From Cyanobium sp. AMD-g (lineage in GTDB: Bacteria > Cyanobacteriota > Cyanobacteriia > PCC-6307 > Cyanobiaceae): a stretch of 64,000 bases of DNA. The notes under the pieces are model-generated. The model was not told the origin of the DNA and did not search any database. It worked only from the letters and a program-made list of their open reading frames with translations. The stretch is from contig NZ_JAGQCW010000001.1 of assembly GCF_024346395.1 (NCBI RefSeq), positions 620,001 through 684,000 of the forward strand, in the 5' to 3' direction. Positions 49,246 to 60,119 of the stretch are shown piece by piece. Position 1 is the first letter of the stretch; each line of letters opens with the position of its first letter. The translations under genes and the position numbers were made by a program.

Positions 49246-50355
49246 CTAGGGAGTGTTCCAGACGAAACGGGAGGAGGCGGCGTACTTCCAGACGAAGTCG
49301 ACGGCGATCCCCGCCAGCAGGGCCAGCAGCGGCTGAGGCGAGACCTGGCGGAAGAAGGCGGAGGACACCCCGACGTTGGCCGCCATCCCCAGGGACGTGA
49401 CCAGCAGAAAGCGGATCAGACCGAACACCAGCGCCATGCCGCTGAGCTGCTGGGAACGGAACGTCAGCACATTGTTGATCAGGTAGTTGGAGCAGCCCGC
49501 ACAGACCACCGCGACCACCTGGGCCTGCTCGAAGCCCAGTCCGATCACCTGCTGCATCAACGCAAACACCAACAGGTGGGTGCCGATCCCCGTGGCTCCC
49601 ACCAGGGCGAAACTGACGGCCCGCCGGGGCACCATGCGCAACAGCAGGGTGTGCAGGATCGAGACGCCGAGATCCCAGATCACCGCCACGTTGAGCTTGG
49701 ACTCTCCAGCTCCGCGGGGCTGGAATTGCAGCGGCACCTCCGCCACCACCAGGTGACCGTGGCTGAGGGCCAGCAATTCGTAGAGAAACTTGAAGCCGTT
49801 GACGTCCACCTGCCGAACGAAGGGCAGGCAGCGCTCGGGACGCAGGGCGAAGAAACCGCTCATGTAATCGGTGAGATGGCGGTAGCGGGGCAGGCTGAAA
49901 CGCGCCACCGCATTGGCCCAGGTGGAGTTGCGCTCGCGCTGCTCGCTCAGGCCCATGATGCTGGCCTGGTGGTGGAAGCGGCTGCCGATCATCAGATCGC
50001 CGCCACTGGCGAGCAGGGCGGAAACGGCCTGCGCCACCGCAGCGGGTTCGTGCTGGCCGTCGCTGTCCATGACCACCACGACATCACCGGTGGCATCGAG
50101 AATCCCTTCCTTGATGGCACTGGAAAGGCCGAAGCGTCCGACCCTCCGAATCAGCCGCACACTGTCGTGGTGATGGGCCAGCTGACGGACCTTCTCAGAG
50201 GTGCCGTCGTTGGAATCGTCGTCAACGAACAGCAACTCAAGATCGTATTGATCACCCAACGACAACAGTGCGTTGACCATGGGCTCAACGTTGTCGCATT
50301 CGTTGAAGGTGGGCAGGACCACCGACAAACGCATGAGCTGACCTGCTTCAGTCAT
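49246..50355 (-). CDS. Polyprenyl-phosphate glycosyltransferase fused to GtrA domain
   Basis: The product is 369 aa. Residues 8-235 are a GT2 domain of the dolichol-phosphate mannosyltransferase type: LSVVLPTFNECDNV, FVDDDSNDGT, VVVMDSDGQHEP, FYxL-type end QFQPRGAGESKLN. Residues 245-365 are a four-helix GtrA domain (SFALVGATGIGTHLLVFALM, SNYLINNVLTFRSQQLSG, FVWKYAASSRFVW). It makes the lipid-linked sugar and probably helps flip it. The ArnT-like enzyme encoded next could use that donor. The coding gap to it is 76 nt. Confidence 0.93.
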   Translation of the reverse strand: MTEAGQLMRLSVVLPTFNECDNVEPMVNALLSLGDQYDLELLFVDDDSNDGTSEKVRQLAHHHDSVRLIRRVGRFGLSSAIKEGILDATGDVVVVMDSDGQHEPAAVAQAVSALLASGGDLMIGSRFHHQASIMGLSEQRERNSTWANAVARFSLPRYRHLTDYMSGFFALRPERCLPFVRQVDVNGFKFLYELLALSHGHLVVAEVPLQFQPRGAGESKLNVAVIWDLGVSILHTLLLRMVPRRAVSFALVGATGIGTHLLVFALMQQVIGLGFEQAQVVAVVCAGCSNYLINNVLTFRSQQLSGMALVFGLIRFLLVTSLGMAANVGVSSAFFRQVSPQPLLALLAGIAVDFVWKYAASSRFVWNTP

Positions 50356-50432
50356 CGGGATTGTTGCCCATGGCTTGGAGGAACTTTCTTGTCCTCAGAG
50401 AAGGACAGAAAGTTCCCCTGATCCGTAGGCGA

Positions 50433-51722
<1,290 letters not shown>

Positions 51723-52159
51723 GGAAACGACGCGAAAAGAAAGAAGAGCGGGGCAGAAGGAGGCGGGACAGGACTGGCGGGTGACGACCCGCTCGATCCT
51801 TCAGTGGTTCAGGAGCGTGATGCCGACCTCGGCAGCCCATCCTCCACGGACCCGGCACGAAGCAGGTCGGAAGGGCATGGGGAGCCGCAGAACGTGGGGG
51901 GACGGATGACCCCTGTCACGGAGCCCCTAGGGATGAATCGTGGGTGGATCGCTCCAGGAGCGCGACTGGGTTGGGGGAAAACGGCCAGAGCCGGTGCAGG
52001 GCTGTCACGGGTGGTCTCAGACCGGAGAAATGGGAAGGGAGTAAATCCCTGCATCCTCAGCGGGTCTTCCCTGTGGACGGAACTCTGCGCGGTTCCGACG
52101 GCAGCCTTGCGGGCGGCCCAACCCCGTCATCCTAGGAATGGCATGAGATCTTTGCAAGA
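51723..52159. other. Divergent intergenic region between rpoD and priA
   Basis: About 437 nt that must hold the promoters of both genes. Open frames cross it on both strands but are shadows with no ribosome sites or known families. I could not place a convincing -35/-10 pair. No RNA gene seen. Confidence 0.5.
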
Positions 52160-54463
52160 TTGCCAGCCAACTCCTTACCCCCTTTCCTCAGGACAGCCGC
52201 TCCAGGCTGGCTGGAGGTCTGGCTGGAGGCCGGCCGTGAGGGGCGGATCTTCACTTACGCCAATCCGCAGGCCCTGGCCATCGGCGCGGGGGATCTGGTG
52301 CGGGTCCGCCTCCAGGGACGGCCCCACACCGGGCTGGTGGTGGCGTCGGCAACGGCCTGTCCCGCCGCCATGGAGGGACGCTCGATCCTGCCGGTGGAGG
52401 CGGTGCTGCAGAGCGCCGCGGTCGATCCCCACTGGCAGGCCCTGCTCGAGGAGGTGGCCCGGCAATGCCACACCGGCCTGTTCCGCAGCCTGAAAAGCGC
52501 CCTGCCACCCGGCTGGCTGGGGCAGGCCCGCCGGCCGCCGGCGGGCCAGGGGCGGATCCTCTGGACCGTGCGGCTGAACCCCGGCACGAGCGCGGTGGCC
52601 AGCCACCCCCGGCAGCAGGAGCTGCTGGACCATCTGGCCAGCCACGGGGGGGCGCGGCTGCTGCGGGATCTGGTTCAGGAGGGGGGCTTCGGGCGCTCCC
52701 TGATCGGCACCATGGAGCGCCGCGGGCTGCTCCTGAAGGAGGCCGGCCGTGGCCCTGCGCGGGTGGGCGGCGGTGGGCCTGCGACCACCCCCCTGGAGGT
52801 GCCCCAACCGGCCAGTCCGGCCCAGGCCAAGGCGATGGCGGCGATCGCCGACGCCCCTCCCGGCCAGGCCCTGCTGCTGTGGGGGGTGACCGGATCCGGC
52901 AAGACCGAGGTCTATCTGCAGGCCGCCGCCCGGGAACTGGCGGCGGGGCGCAGTGTGCTGATCCTGGCGCCGGAAATCGGCCTGATCCCCCAGCTGCTGG
53001 ATCGCTGCCGGCGGCGCTTCGGAGTGGCGGTGATCGAGTACCACAGCGGCATGGGCGACGGCGAGCGGGTCGTGGCCTGGCGACGTTGCCTTGAGGCCAC
53101 CCTGCAGCGCGAACCCTGCCTGGCCGTGGGCACCCGTTCCGCCGTCTTCCTGCCGCTGGGCCACCTGGGGCTGATCGTGCTCGATGAAGAGCACGATGCC
53201 TCCTACAAGCAGGAGAGCCCCATGCCCTGCTACCACGCCCGGGAGGTGGCCCGGCTGCGGGCCCGCCTCAGCGGGGCCCGGTTGGTGCTCGGCAGTGCCA
53301 CCCCGTCTCTGGAAACCTGGTGGCGCTGCCAGAGCGGTCCACAGGGCCTGCCCGGCGACACCCTGCTGCTGCCGCTGCCGGAGCGGATCGGCCAGCGCCC
53401 CCTGCCGCCGGTGCGGCTGGTGGACATGCGCCAGGAGCTGGTCGACGGCCACCGCCGCCTGATCAGCCGCCCCCTGATGGCCCGGCTGGAGCGGCTGCAG
53501 GAGGCCGGCGAGCAGGCCGTCGTGCTGGTGCCACGGCGCGGCTACCGCTCCTTCCTGAGCTGCCGCAGCTGCGGCGAGGTGGTGCTCTGCCCCCACTGCG
53601 ACGTGGCCCTGACCGTGCATCGCGGCCCCCGGGCCGGCGGCCAGGGAGGCCGGGAGTGGCTGCGCTGCCACTGGTGCGACCACCGCCAGGAGATGGGCGA
53701 CCGCTGCGGCCACTGCGGCTCCACCGCCTTCAAGCCCTTCGGTGCCGGCACCCAGCGGGTGATGGAGCAGCTCGCCACGGAGCTGGAGGGCCTGCGGCTG
53801 ATCCGCTTCGACCGCGACACCACCCGGGGCCGGGATGGCCACCGCCGCCTGCTGGAACGCTTCGCGGCCGGCGAGGCGGACGTGCTGGTGGGCACCCAGA
53901 TGCTGGCCAAGGGCATGGACCTGCCCGCCGTGACCCTGGCGGCGGTGCTGGCGGCCGACGGCCTGCTGCACCGGCCGGATCTGCGCGCCTCGGAGCAGTG
54001 CCTGCAACTGCTGCTGCAGCTCGCCGGCCGGGCCGGCCGGGGCGAACGTCCCGGGGAGGTGCTGGTGCAGACCTACAGCCCCGACCATCCCGTGATCCGG
54101 CACCTGGTGGACGGCCGCTACGGGGCCTTCCTGGCCGAAGAACTGGAGCTGCGGCGCCAGGGCGGCATGGTGCCCTTCGGTCGGGCCTGCCTGCTGCGAC
54201 TGGCCGGTCCCACCGCCAGCGGCACCGCCACCGCCGCCGCCGCCCTGGCCGAACGGATCCGCCCCGCCGTCGAGAGGGCCGGCTGGGTGCTGATCGGACC
54301 GGCGCCCGCCCCTGTCGCCAGGGTGGCGGGCCGCAGCCGCTGGCAACTGCTGCTGCATGGCGCTGGCATGGCGGCGCTGCCGCTGCCCCACGAAGGCGAC
54401 CTGCGCCAGGCCCTGCCGCCGGGGGTGAGCCTGACGATCGATCCGGACCCGCTGGAGCTCTGA
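52160..54463 (+). CDS. priA: Primosomal replication-restart helicase PriA
   Basis: The product is about 767 aa; the start is given as TTG 52160 and could be slightly downstream. The N-terminal DNA-binding domain includes GWLEVWLEAGREGRIFTYAN. The helicase has Walker A LWGVTGSGKTEVYLQ, the DEEH box VLDEEHDASYKQE and GSATPSLETW. Two zinc sites follow in the PriA order: CRSCGEVVLCPHCD and CHWCDHRQEMGDRCGHC. Motif V-VI are LVGTQMLAKGMD and QLAGRAGRGERPG. It restarts stalled replication forks by loading the replicative helicase. Confidence 0.95.
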   Translation: MPANSLPPFLRTAAPGWLEVWLEAGREGRIFTYANPQALAIGAGDLVRVRLQGRPHTGLVVASATACPAAMEGRSILPVEAVLQSAAVDPHWQALLEEVARQCHTGLFRSLKSALPPGWLGQARRPPAGQGRILWTVRLNPGTSAVASHPRQQELLDHLASHGGARLLRDLVQEGGFGRSLIGTMERRGLLLKEAGRGPARVGGGGPATTPLEVPQPASPAQAKAMAAIADAPPGQALLLWGVTGSGKTEVYLQAAARELAAGRSVLILAPEIGLIPQLLDRCRRRFGVAVIEYHSGMGDGERVVAWRRCLEATLQREPCLAVGTRSAVFLPLGHLGLIVLDEEHDASYKQESPMPCYHAREVARLRARLSGARLVLGSATPSLETWWRCQSGPQGLPGDTLLLPLPERIGQRPLPPVRLVDMRQELVDGHRRLISRPLMARLERLQEAGEQAVVLVPRRGYRSFLSCRSCGEVVLCPHCDVALTVHRGPRAGGQGGREWLRCHWCDHRQEMGDRCGHCGSTAFKPFGAGTQRVMEQLATELEGLRLIRFDRDTTRGRDGHRRLLERFAAGEADVLVGTQMLAKGMDLPAVTLAAVLAADGLLHRPDLRASEQCLQLLLQLAGRAGRGERPGEVLVQTYSPDHPVIRHLVDGRYGAFLAEELELRRQGGMVPFGRACLLRLAGPTASGTATAAAALAERIRPAVERAGWVLIGPAPAPVARVAGRSRWQLLLHGAGMAALPLPHEGDLRQALPPGVSLTIDPDPLEL

Positions 54464-54491
54464 GAAAGGGGTCAGGCCTGCGGCGCTGGTG

Positions 54492-55625
54492 TCAGGCCGG
54501 CAGTTCCGGCAGGCCGAAGCCCAGCCGGCGCCGGGTCGCCTGCAGGGCCAGCACCAGCGGCAGGGCCAGGCCCACCGCCGCCGCCCCCAACCCCAGACCA
54601 CTCCAGCGCCAGCAGCGCAGCTCCAGCACATTGACCTGGCCCGGCTGCAGGGGCCAGACCAGCTGACGGCGCCCCTGGCCATCCCCCGGAGGGGCCGGGA
54701 CCGGGCTGGCGGGGGCCGCCTGCCGCACGGCCGCAGGCCGCACCGGGGCGAGGACCAGCGCCAGATCCAGTCCTGGGATCGCCTCGAGCGGCTGCAGGTC
54801 GAGCTCCAGCAGCAGGTGCTGGCGCACCCCCACCAGCCAGTTGCGCTCCTCCCAGCGCATCACCGGAGCACTCAGGGCGACACCGCTGAGCTGGCCCGCC
54901 AGCTCCAGGCTGCCCGCCAGGGCCGCGAGCGCCTCACGGGCCGGCAACACCGGGGTGGAGAGGAGCTGGTCCGCGCTCCCCCCACGCCCGTGGAAGGGAC
55001 CGGACGCCGCCAGCTGGGGCTCGTGCCCCTCCAGCGCCGCGACGAAGCGCCGCTGCCAGGGGCTCTCCGGGCCACCGTTGCCGCGCAGCTGGTGGCTCAC
55101 CTGCAGCCGCCCGGGTCCCTCGAAGCGCAGCTCGGTGCGCACCTCCATGCAGCCCCCCAGCAGCGAGGCCAGCAGCAGCAGCACCACCGCCACCACCACC
55201 GCGAAGCCCACCGGGGCCCGGGTGGGGCCCACCGGCGGCGGCGGCGGTGGCTCAGGGCGACGACGGGAGCGCCGGCTGACGCCACCGCCGACCCCCTCGA
55301 GCGGCGTGGTGCCGGCCAGATCCGGCAGGGTGAGCGACCAGTTGCTGGGACGGCGCAGCTCCGGGGCCTCGAGCACCATCAGCAGCGCCTTGGCCTGGGC
55401 GCGCAGCGTCGGGTCCTGGCAACGCACCAGACCGCGGCAACAGGCGGCGGCCTGGTCGGTGCGGCCCTGGCCCATCAGGGCGGTGGCCATCAGCAGGCGC
55501 AGCTCGGCGCCGGCGGCCGTGAGCGGCGAACGCTCCTCCTGGAGGGGCTCCAGCAACCGCAGCACCTGGCCGTACTCACCACGATCCAGGGCCCGCCGGG
55601 CCTCGGCCAGCGGATCCTCAGGCAT
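54492..55625 (-). CDS. DUF3153 membrane-anchored protein
   Basis: The product is 377 aa from the ATG 55625, which overlaps the argB stop by 8 nt. The first 100 residues are a helical repeat, TPR-like ([40 protein letters not shown]). A proline-rich linker leads to one helix ([18 protein letters not shown]) with a Cys after it, then a beta-rich domain ([20 protein letters not shown]) and a C-terminal helix. Domain order fits the cyanobacterial DUF3153 group with an added TPR-like front. Function unknown. Confidence 0.7.
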   Translation of the reverse strand: MPEDPLAEARRALDRGEYGQVLRLLEPLQEERSPLTAAGAELRLLMATALMGQGRTDQAAACCRGLVRCQDPTLRAQAKALLMVLEAPELRRPSNWSLTLPDLAGTTPLEGVGGGVSRRSRRRPEPPPPPPVGPTRAPVGFAVVVAVVLLLLASLLGGCMEVRTELRFEGPGRLQVSHQLRGNGGPESPWQRRFVAALEGHEPQLAASGPFHGRGGSADQLLSTPVLPAREALAALAGSLELAGQLSGVALSAPVMRWEERNWLVGVRQHLLLELDLQPLEAIPGLDLALVLAPVRPAAVRQAAPASPVPAPPGDGQGRRQLVWPLQPGQVNVLELRCWRWSGLGLGAAAVGLALPLVLALQATRRRLGFGLPELPA

Positions 55626-56514
55626 GCAGCAGGCCGGGGCTGCCCACCACCATGGTGCCGATGCCGGCATTGGTGAACACCTCCAGCAGCAGGGAATGGG
55701 CCACCCGGCCGTCGATGATGTGGGCCGCCTTGACCCCCTGGGCCAGGGCCCGGATGCAGCACTCGGTTTTGGGTGTCATCCCGCCTTCCACCACCCCGTC
55801 GGTGATCAGCTGGCGGGCCTCGGAAAGGCTGAGCTGGCGGATCAGGCTGGTGGGCGCGTTGCGGTCCCGCAGGATGCCCGGGGTGTCGGTGAGCAGGATC
55901 AACTTCTCCGCCTGCAGGGCCGCGGCCAGCTCCCCGGCCACGGTGTCGGCATTGATGTTGTGGGCCAGGCCATCGGCATTGGGGGCCACGCTGGAGATCA
56001 CCGGGATGTAGCCACTGGCCAGCAGCGGGGAGAGCACCGAGGGGTCCACCCGCGCCACATCCCCCACCACACCGAGGGTGCCATCGCCCATGGTGCGGGC
56101 CTGCACCAGAGCGCCATCACTGCCGGAAAGGCCCACGGCCCGGCCCCCCACCCGGTTGAGGCCGTTGACGATCTGCTTGTTGACCCGGCCCACCAGCACC
56201 ATCTCCACCACGTCCATCGTGTCGGGGCAGGTGACCCTCAGGCCGTCCTGGAAGCGGGGCTCGATCGCCAGTTTCTCCAGCCACTGGTTGATCTCCGGTC
56301 CGCCGCCGTGCACCACCACCGGCTGGACGCCGACGCAGGCCAGCAGGGCCAGGTCGCGGAAGACCGCATCGCGCAGGTCTTCGCGGACCATGGCGGCACC
56401 GCCGTACTTGATGACGATGCGGCGGCCGGCGAAACGCTGGATGTAGGGCAGCGCCTCACTGAGCACAGACACCCGCAGGGTGTCTTCCGAACTGATGTGC
56501 CGATCGGGACTCAA
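55618..56514 (-). CDS. argB: Acetylglutamate kinase
   Basis: The product is 298 aa. The amino-acid kinase fold shows [33 protein letters not shown], and [14 protein letters not shown] with TDTPGILRD. It phosphorylates N-acetylglutamate, the controlled step of arginine synthesis; in cyanobacteria it is activated by the nitrogen signal protein PII. The N-terminal extension (about 15 residues, [15 protein letters not shown]) suits the arginine-inhibited hexameric form. It overlaps the DUF2854 gene upstream by 4 nt and the DUF3153 gene downstream by 8 nt. Confidence 0.96.
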   Translation of the reverse strand: MSPDRHISSEDTLRVSVLSEALPYIQRFAGRRIVIKYGGAAMVREDLRDAVFRDLALLACVGVQPVVVHGGGPEINQWLEKLAIEPRFQDGLRVTCPDTMDVVEMVLVGRVNKQIVNGLNRVGGRAVGLSGSDGALVQARTMGDGTLGVVGDVARVDPSVLSPLLASGYIPVISSVAPNADGLAHNINADTVAGELAAALQAEKLILLTDTPGILRDRNAPTSLIRQLSLSEARQLITDGVVEGGMTPKTECCIRALAQGVKAAHIIDGRVAHSLLLEVFTNAGIGTMVVGSPGLLHA

Positions 56515-57089
56515 GGGACGGGGGCGGCGAGGGACGGGTCGGAGCTGGCGGGTGCCGGCAGCAGGCTCAGCGTCAGTCGGCCGGGACCGGCCTGTTGCAG
56601 GTCAGCGCTCAGGCCAGGACCGAAGAAACGGCCCAGCCGGTCCTGCCGATCCTGCCAGCGCTCGAACGGCACCCCCTGGCACTCGATCGTGAGACGCAGC
56701 CCGTAGCCGCCGCTGGCCTCCAGCTCCTCAACGGCCAGCAGCTGGGGAGGGGAGTCCTCATCCCAGAGCTTGAGGGCTTCGAGGGAACTTTCCAGGTGGG
56801 CCTTCTGGCCGTAGCGCCAGCGGGTGACGTCGGCCAGCAGTTTGCGCAGCGGTTCGTTCTCAGGCAACTGACGCAGATCACGCAGTTGGGCCACGGGGGT
56901 GAGGCGCTCAGCCGGTGGCAGCTCGGAGGACTTCAGGGCCAGCCCCCCCAGCAGGATCGGCACGCCGTAGAACACGCCCGCCAGGCTGATGTTGGGGCTG
57001 TCGGTGACGTAGGCGATCGAACCGATCACGGTGAGCACGGCACCAGCCACGGTCACCAGGCTGCCGGGGGAGAGAAACGCTTGCATCAC
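56511..57089 (-). CDS. DUF2854 membrane protein
   Basis: The product is 192 aa. Two hydrophobic segments at the N-terminus ([38 protein letters not shown]) precede a soluble domain ([40 protein letters not shown]). This matches a protein family conserved in cyanobacteria and plastids. Function unknown. It is the first gene of an argB operon (4-nt overlap). The true start may be the second Met. Confidence 0.8.
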   Translation of the reverse strand: MMQAFLSPGSLVTVAGAVLTVIGSIAYVTDSPNISLAGVFYGVPILLGGLALKSSELPPAERLTPVAQLRDLRQLPENEPLRKLLADVTRWRYGQKAHLESSLEALKLWDEDSPPQLLAVEELEASGGYGLRLTIECQGVPFERWQDRQDRLGRFFGPGLSADLQQAGPGRLTLSLLPAPASSDPSLAAPVP

Positions 57090-57115
57090 GCCATTGTCCA
57101 GCAGCGGGGGGCAGG

Positions 57116-57397
57116 ATGGAGCCCCCCAGGCCGCCCGCCAGCCCCATGGCCAGCCATCCCGACCACCCGAGCGACGTGCCCACCGCCAGCAGCGAGGATT
57201 CCGGCGCTGCCGGCGGCAGCCCCTGGAGCGCGGCAGCGGCCCCTTCGACGGCCGAACTGCTCGCCCAGCTGGGGGAGGACCGGCTCTGGCTGCTGCGCCA
57301 GCTGGACAGTGGCCGCTGGAGCCAATGGCGACTCGATCTGGCGGCCCTGGAAAGGGAACTGGGTCAGTTGATCGACCAGGCCGGCGAACGGCTCTGA
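57116..57397 (+). CDS. Small conserved hypothetical protein
   Basis: The product is up to 93 aa; 57146 (MASHPDHPSD) is an alternative start. The first half is low-complexity Pro/Ala/Ser. The second half is a well-formed helix pair: LAQLGEDRLWLLRQLDSGRW, LAALERELGQLIDQAGERL. It starts 26 nt from the divergent DUF2854 gene and converges on ssb. I recognise no domain, but the helical end looks selected rather than random. Confidence 0.55.
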   Translation: MEPPRPPASPMASHPDHPSDVPTASSEDSGAAGGSPWSAAAAPSTAELLAQLGEDRLWLLRQLDSGRWSQWRLDLAALERELGQLIDQAGERL

Positions 57398-57410
57398 ACC
57401 AGGGTCCGCA

Positions 57411-57932
57411 TCAGAAGGGAATGTCGTCGTCATCGTCGCCCAGGGGCACCAGCGGGGAGGTGTCCCACACGGGTGCCGCCGCCTCGGCCGGGGCAACGCT
57501 GGCGGGGCGCGATGGCGCCGGTGCCGGAGCCCGGCGCGGCGCTGGGGTCGGTGGGCCGGCGGCTGGCCGGGGCGCCGGCTGCGGGGCAGGAGCTGGAGCC
57601 TGGCTCTGGGCCTGGGGGACAGCCGCGCCGGGGCTGAGGGGATGCAGCCGCGCCAGGGTGAACTCGGCCCGCTTCTCCTTGACCCCGTCCTGCCGGGTGA
57701 CGGTGTTCATCCGCAGCCGCCCCTCGAGGACAAGCCGCTGACCCACCTGAACCCTGTTCTGCAGATCCTGGGCGAGGTTTCCCCAGCCCACCACCTTCAG
57801 CTGGCCCGGGGGATCATCGGGCCGCAGACCCTCGATCTGCACGGCCATTTCAGCCACCGGTGTCTGGTTGTCCTGGGTGTAACGCACCTGGGGCGCCTCC
57901 AGGACCTCCACCTCCAGCAAGCAGTGATTCAC
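57411..57932 (-). CDS. ssb: Single-stranded DNA-binding protein
   Basis: The product is 173 aa from the GTG at 57932. The OB-fold spans about residues 1-105 (LLEVEVLEAPQVRYTQDNQT, LKVVGWGNLAQDLQNRVQVG, LVLEGRLRMNTVTRQDGVKE). A Pro/Ala/Gln-rich linker follows, and it ends in GDDDDDIPF, the acidic tip by which SSB binds PriA and other partners. The OB part is shorter and less typical than in the main SSB, so this may be the cyanobacterial second SSB-like protein. It is divergent from cobK with 14 nt between start codons. Confidence 0.8.
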   Translation of the reverse strand: MNHCLLEVEVLEAPQVRYTQDNQTPVAEMAVQIEGLRPDDPPGQLKVVGWGNLAQDLQNRVQVGQRLVLEGRLRMNTVTRQDGVKEKRAEFTLARLHPLSPGAAVPQAQSQAPAPAPQPAPRPAAGPPTPAPRRAPAPAPSRPASVAPAEAAAPVWDTSPLVPLGDDDDDIPF

Positions 57933-57946
57933 GCCGGCACCAACCG

Positions 57947-58768
57947 ATGGGAGGCACCATCCTGAAGCATCCTCCCTGCGGCGGCAGGATCTGGCTGATC
58001 GCCGGCACCGGGGAAGGGCCCCCGCTGGCGCAGCAGCTGCTGGCTGGGGGCTGGCGTCTGAAGGTGTCGCTGGTGAGCCGGGCCGCATCCCTGGCCTATG
58101 GCCCCCACCCCCACCAGGAGCTGGCGGTGGGGGCGATCGGTGCATCGGGGGGGCCGGAGGCGGGGGTCGCCGCCGAACTGGTCGAAGCCCGACGCCGGGG
58201 CGAGCCCTACACCTGGGTGATCGACGCCACCCACCCCTTCGCCACCCGCATCAGCGCCGCCCTCGCCCTCACCTGCACCGCCCAGGGGCAGCCGCTGTTG
58301 CGGCTGAAGCGCCCCGATCTCAGCGGCGCCGGCGCGGTGGTCCTTGGCGATCTGGCCAGCCTGGGCCTCCACTGCCGGCCCGGCGAGCGCTTGCTGCTGG
58401 CCATCGGCGCCCGCCGCCTGGGCGAGGCCGTGGCGGCCGCGCCGCAGGCCCTGCACCACGCCCGCCTGCTGCCCCACGGCGAGGCCCTGGTGCTGGCCCT
58501 GGCCACCGGGATCCCGGCCCAGCGGCTGGCCCCGCTGCGGCCCAGCGGCGACGGCCGCATCGAGCGGGCCCTTTGCCGTCACTGGGCCATCGACGCGGTG
58601 CTCTGCCGCCGCTCCGGCGGCGCCAACGAAGCCCAGTGGCACCGGATCTGCGCCGAACTGGGCCTGCGCCTGCTGCTGCTGGAGCGCCCCCCCGAGCCCG
58701 GCCAGGCCGAAGCCCTGCCGTTGAGGGACCTGCTGCAACGCCTGGGCCAGAGTGGCCCCCATGGCTGA
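57947..58768 (+). CDS. cobK: Precorrin-6A reductase
   Basis: I start at ATG 57947 (MGGTILKHPPCGG); the product is 273 aa. The NADPH site is IWLIAGTGEGPPLAQQLLAG and the substrate block is YTWVIDATHPFATRISAALA. Near the C-terminus, VLCRRSGGANEAQWHRIC is the family end motif. The enzyme reduces precorrin-6A in cobalamin (pseudocobalamin) synthesis. It overlaps cutA by 8 nt on the same strand. Confidence 0.9.
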   Translation: MGGTILKHPPCGGRIWLIAGTGEGPPLAQQLLAGGWRLKVSLVSRAASLAYGPHPHQELAVGAIGASGGPEAGVAAELVEARRRGEPYTWVIDATHPFATRISAALALTCTAQGQPLLRLKRPDLSGAGAVVLGDLASLGLHCRPGERLLLAIGARRLGEAVAAAPQALHHARLLPHGEALVLALATGIPAQRLAPLRPSGDGRIERALCRHWAIDAVLCRRSGGANEAQWHRICAELGLRLLLLERPPEPGQAEALPLRDLLQRLGQSGPHG

Positions 58769-59150
58769 TCCCGCCCCCATCCCCCTGAGCCTGGTGCTCA
58801 CCACCGAGGCCGACAGGGAGCGGGCCGAGGCCCTGGCCCTGGCGCTGTTGCAGCGGGGCCTGGTGGCCTGCGCCAGCCTGCACCCGGTGGTGTCGCACTA
58901 CCGCTGGCAGGGCCGGCTGGAGCGGAGCGAGGAGGTGCAGCTGCTGCTCAAGACGAACCCCGACAACCTGGAGCCGCTGCGCCGCAGCCTGGCGGAACTG
59001 CACAGCTACGACACACCGGAGTGGATCCACTGGCAGGCCAGCAGCGATGGCGCCTATGGCCGTTGGTTGCTGGAGGCGCTGCCGCTCAGCCCAGGTGGCG
59101 GGCCACCAGCTCCGGCAGGGACGCCTGGGGACGCGGACCCAGCTGGGTGA
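58761..59150 (+). CDS. cutA: CutA divalent-cation tolerance protein
   Basis: From ATG 58761 (MADPAPIPLSLVLTTEADRE) the product is 129 aa. CutA blocks are LVACASLHPVVSHYRWQGRL, EEVQLLLKTNPDNLE and ELHSYDTPEWIHWQASSDGA. It forms a stable trimer and has been linked to copper tolerance and other roles. The last 20 or so residues (a Pro/Gly/Ala tail) extend past the usual end and overlap the convergent kinase gene by 65 nt. Confidence 0.9.
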   Translation: MADPAPIPLSLVLTTEADRERAEALALALLQRGLVACASLHPVVSHYRWQGRLERSEEVQLLLKTNPDNLEPLRRSLAELHSYDTPEWIHWQASSDGAYGRWLLEALPLSPGGGPPAPAGTPGDADPAG

Positions 59151-60084
59151 CCACCTGGCCGGCGCAGAGGGAACCGAGCTGACCGCAGCGCTCCAGGCTC
59201 TCCCCCCTGGTGTGGCCGTAGAGGAAGCCGGCGGCATAGAGGTCGCCGGCGCCGGTGGTGTCCACCAATGGGCCGAGCCGGTACGGCTCGATCGCCAGGG
59301 TGGTGTCGCCGCTCAGCAGCAGGGAGCCCCGCTCGCTGCGGGTGAGGGCCGCCAGCTTGCAGCGGCCCCGCACCTGATCGGCGGCCGCTTCGAAGCTGTC
59401 GCTCTCGTAGAGGGAGGTGATCTCCGTCTCGTTGGCGAACAGCACATCGACATGGCCATCAACCAGCTCCTGGAAGCTCTGGCGGTGGCGCTCGACGCAG
59501 AAGGCATCGGAGAGGGACAGGGCCACCTCGCCGCCGCTGGCGCGCATCACCTCGGCGGCCGCGATGAAGGCGCGCTTGGCCTCCTCGCTGTCCCAGAGGT
59601 AGCCCTCCAGATACAGCACCTTGCCCTGGCGCACCATGTCCAGGTCGAGGTCGGCCGGATCGAGGCCCACCGACGCCCCCAGGTAGGTGCACATGGTGCG
59701 CTGGGCATCCGGGGTGACCAGGATCAGGCAGCGGGCGGTGGAGGGTCCGCTGCTGGCCGGTGGCGTTTCGAACCGGGCCCCCACCGCGCGGATGTCGTGG
59801 GCGAAGATCGCCCCGAGCTGGTCGTCCCTGACCCGGCCGATGAACCCTGCCTGGCCGCCCAGCTGGGCGATGCCGGCCAGGGTGTTGGCCGCCGATCCGC
59901 CGGAGGTTTCAAGCCCGGCGCCGACGCTGGCGTAGAGCCGCTCCGCCTGGGATTCATCCACCAGGGCCATGGTGCCCTTGGTGAGGCCGTGGGCCTCGAG
60001 AAAGGCGTCATCGGCCTGGACGAGGACATCGACGATGGCGTTACCGATGCCGACGACGTCGAAGCGCTTGGAGGAACTGATCAA
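59086..60084 (-). CDS. PfkB-family sugar/nucleoside kinase (adenosine-kinase-like)
   Basis: I start at TTG 60084 (LISSSKRFDVVGIGNAIVDV); the product is 332 aa. The two PfkB signatures are present: GGSAANTLAGIAQLGGQAGF near residue 63 and LVDTTGAGDLYAAGFLYGHT near the end with the GAGD anion hole. The N-terminal VVGIGNAIVDVLV and the spacing resemble adenosine kinase or ribokinase-like members of cyanobacteria. Substrate not deducible. It lies 35 nt downstream of purA on the same strand, so a nucleoside substrate is attractive. Confidence 0.88.
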   Translation of the reverse strand: MISSSKRFDVVGIGNAIVDVLVQADDAFLEAHGLTKGTMALVDESQAERLYASVGAGLETSGGSAANTLAGIAQLGGQAGFIGRVRDDQLGAIFAHDIRAVGARFETPPASSGPSTARCLILVTPDAQRTMCTYLGASVGLDPADLDLDMVRQGKVLYLEGYLWDSEEAKRAFIAAAEVMRASGGEVALSLSDAFCVERHRQSFQELVDGHVDVLFANETEITSLYESDSFEAAADQVRGRCKLAALTRSERGSLLLSGDTTLAIEPYRLGPLVDTTGAGDLYAAGFLYGHTRGESLERCGQLGSLCAGQVVTQLGPRPQASLPELVARHLG

Positions 60085-60119
60085 AGGGAAGGACGACAGG
60101 GGGACGGCTGGGACCGGGC

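Noticed and set aside
52175-54682. An 835-codon minus-strand frame opposite priA
   Set aside because: Antisense shadow of the GC-rich priA gene; composition is His/Gln/Gly/Ala-rich with no recognisable motif.
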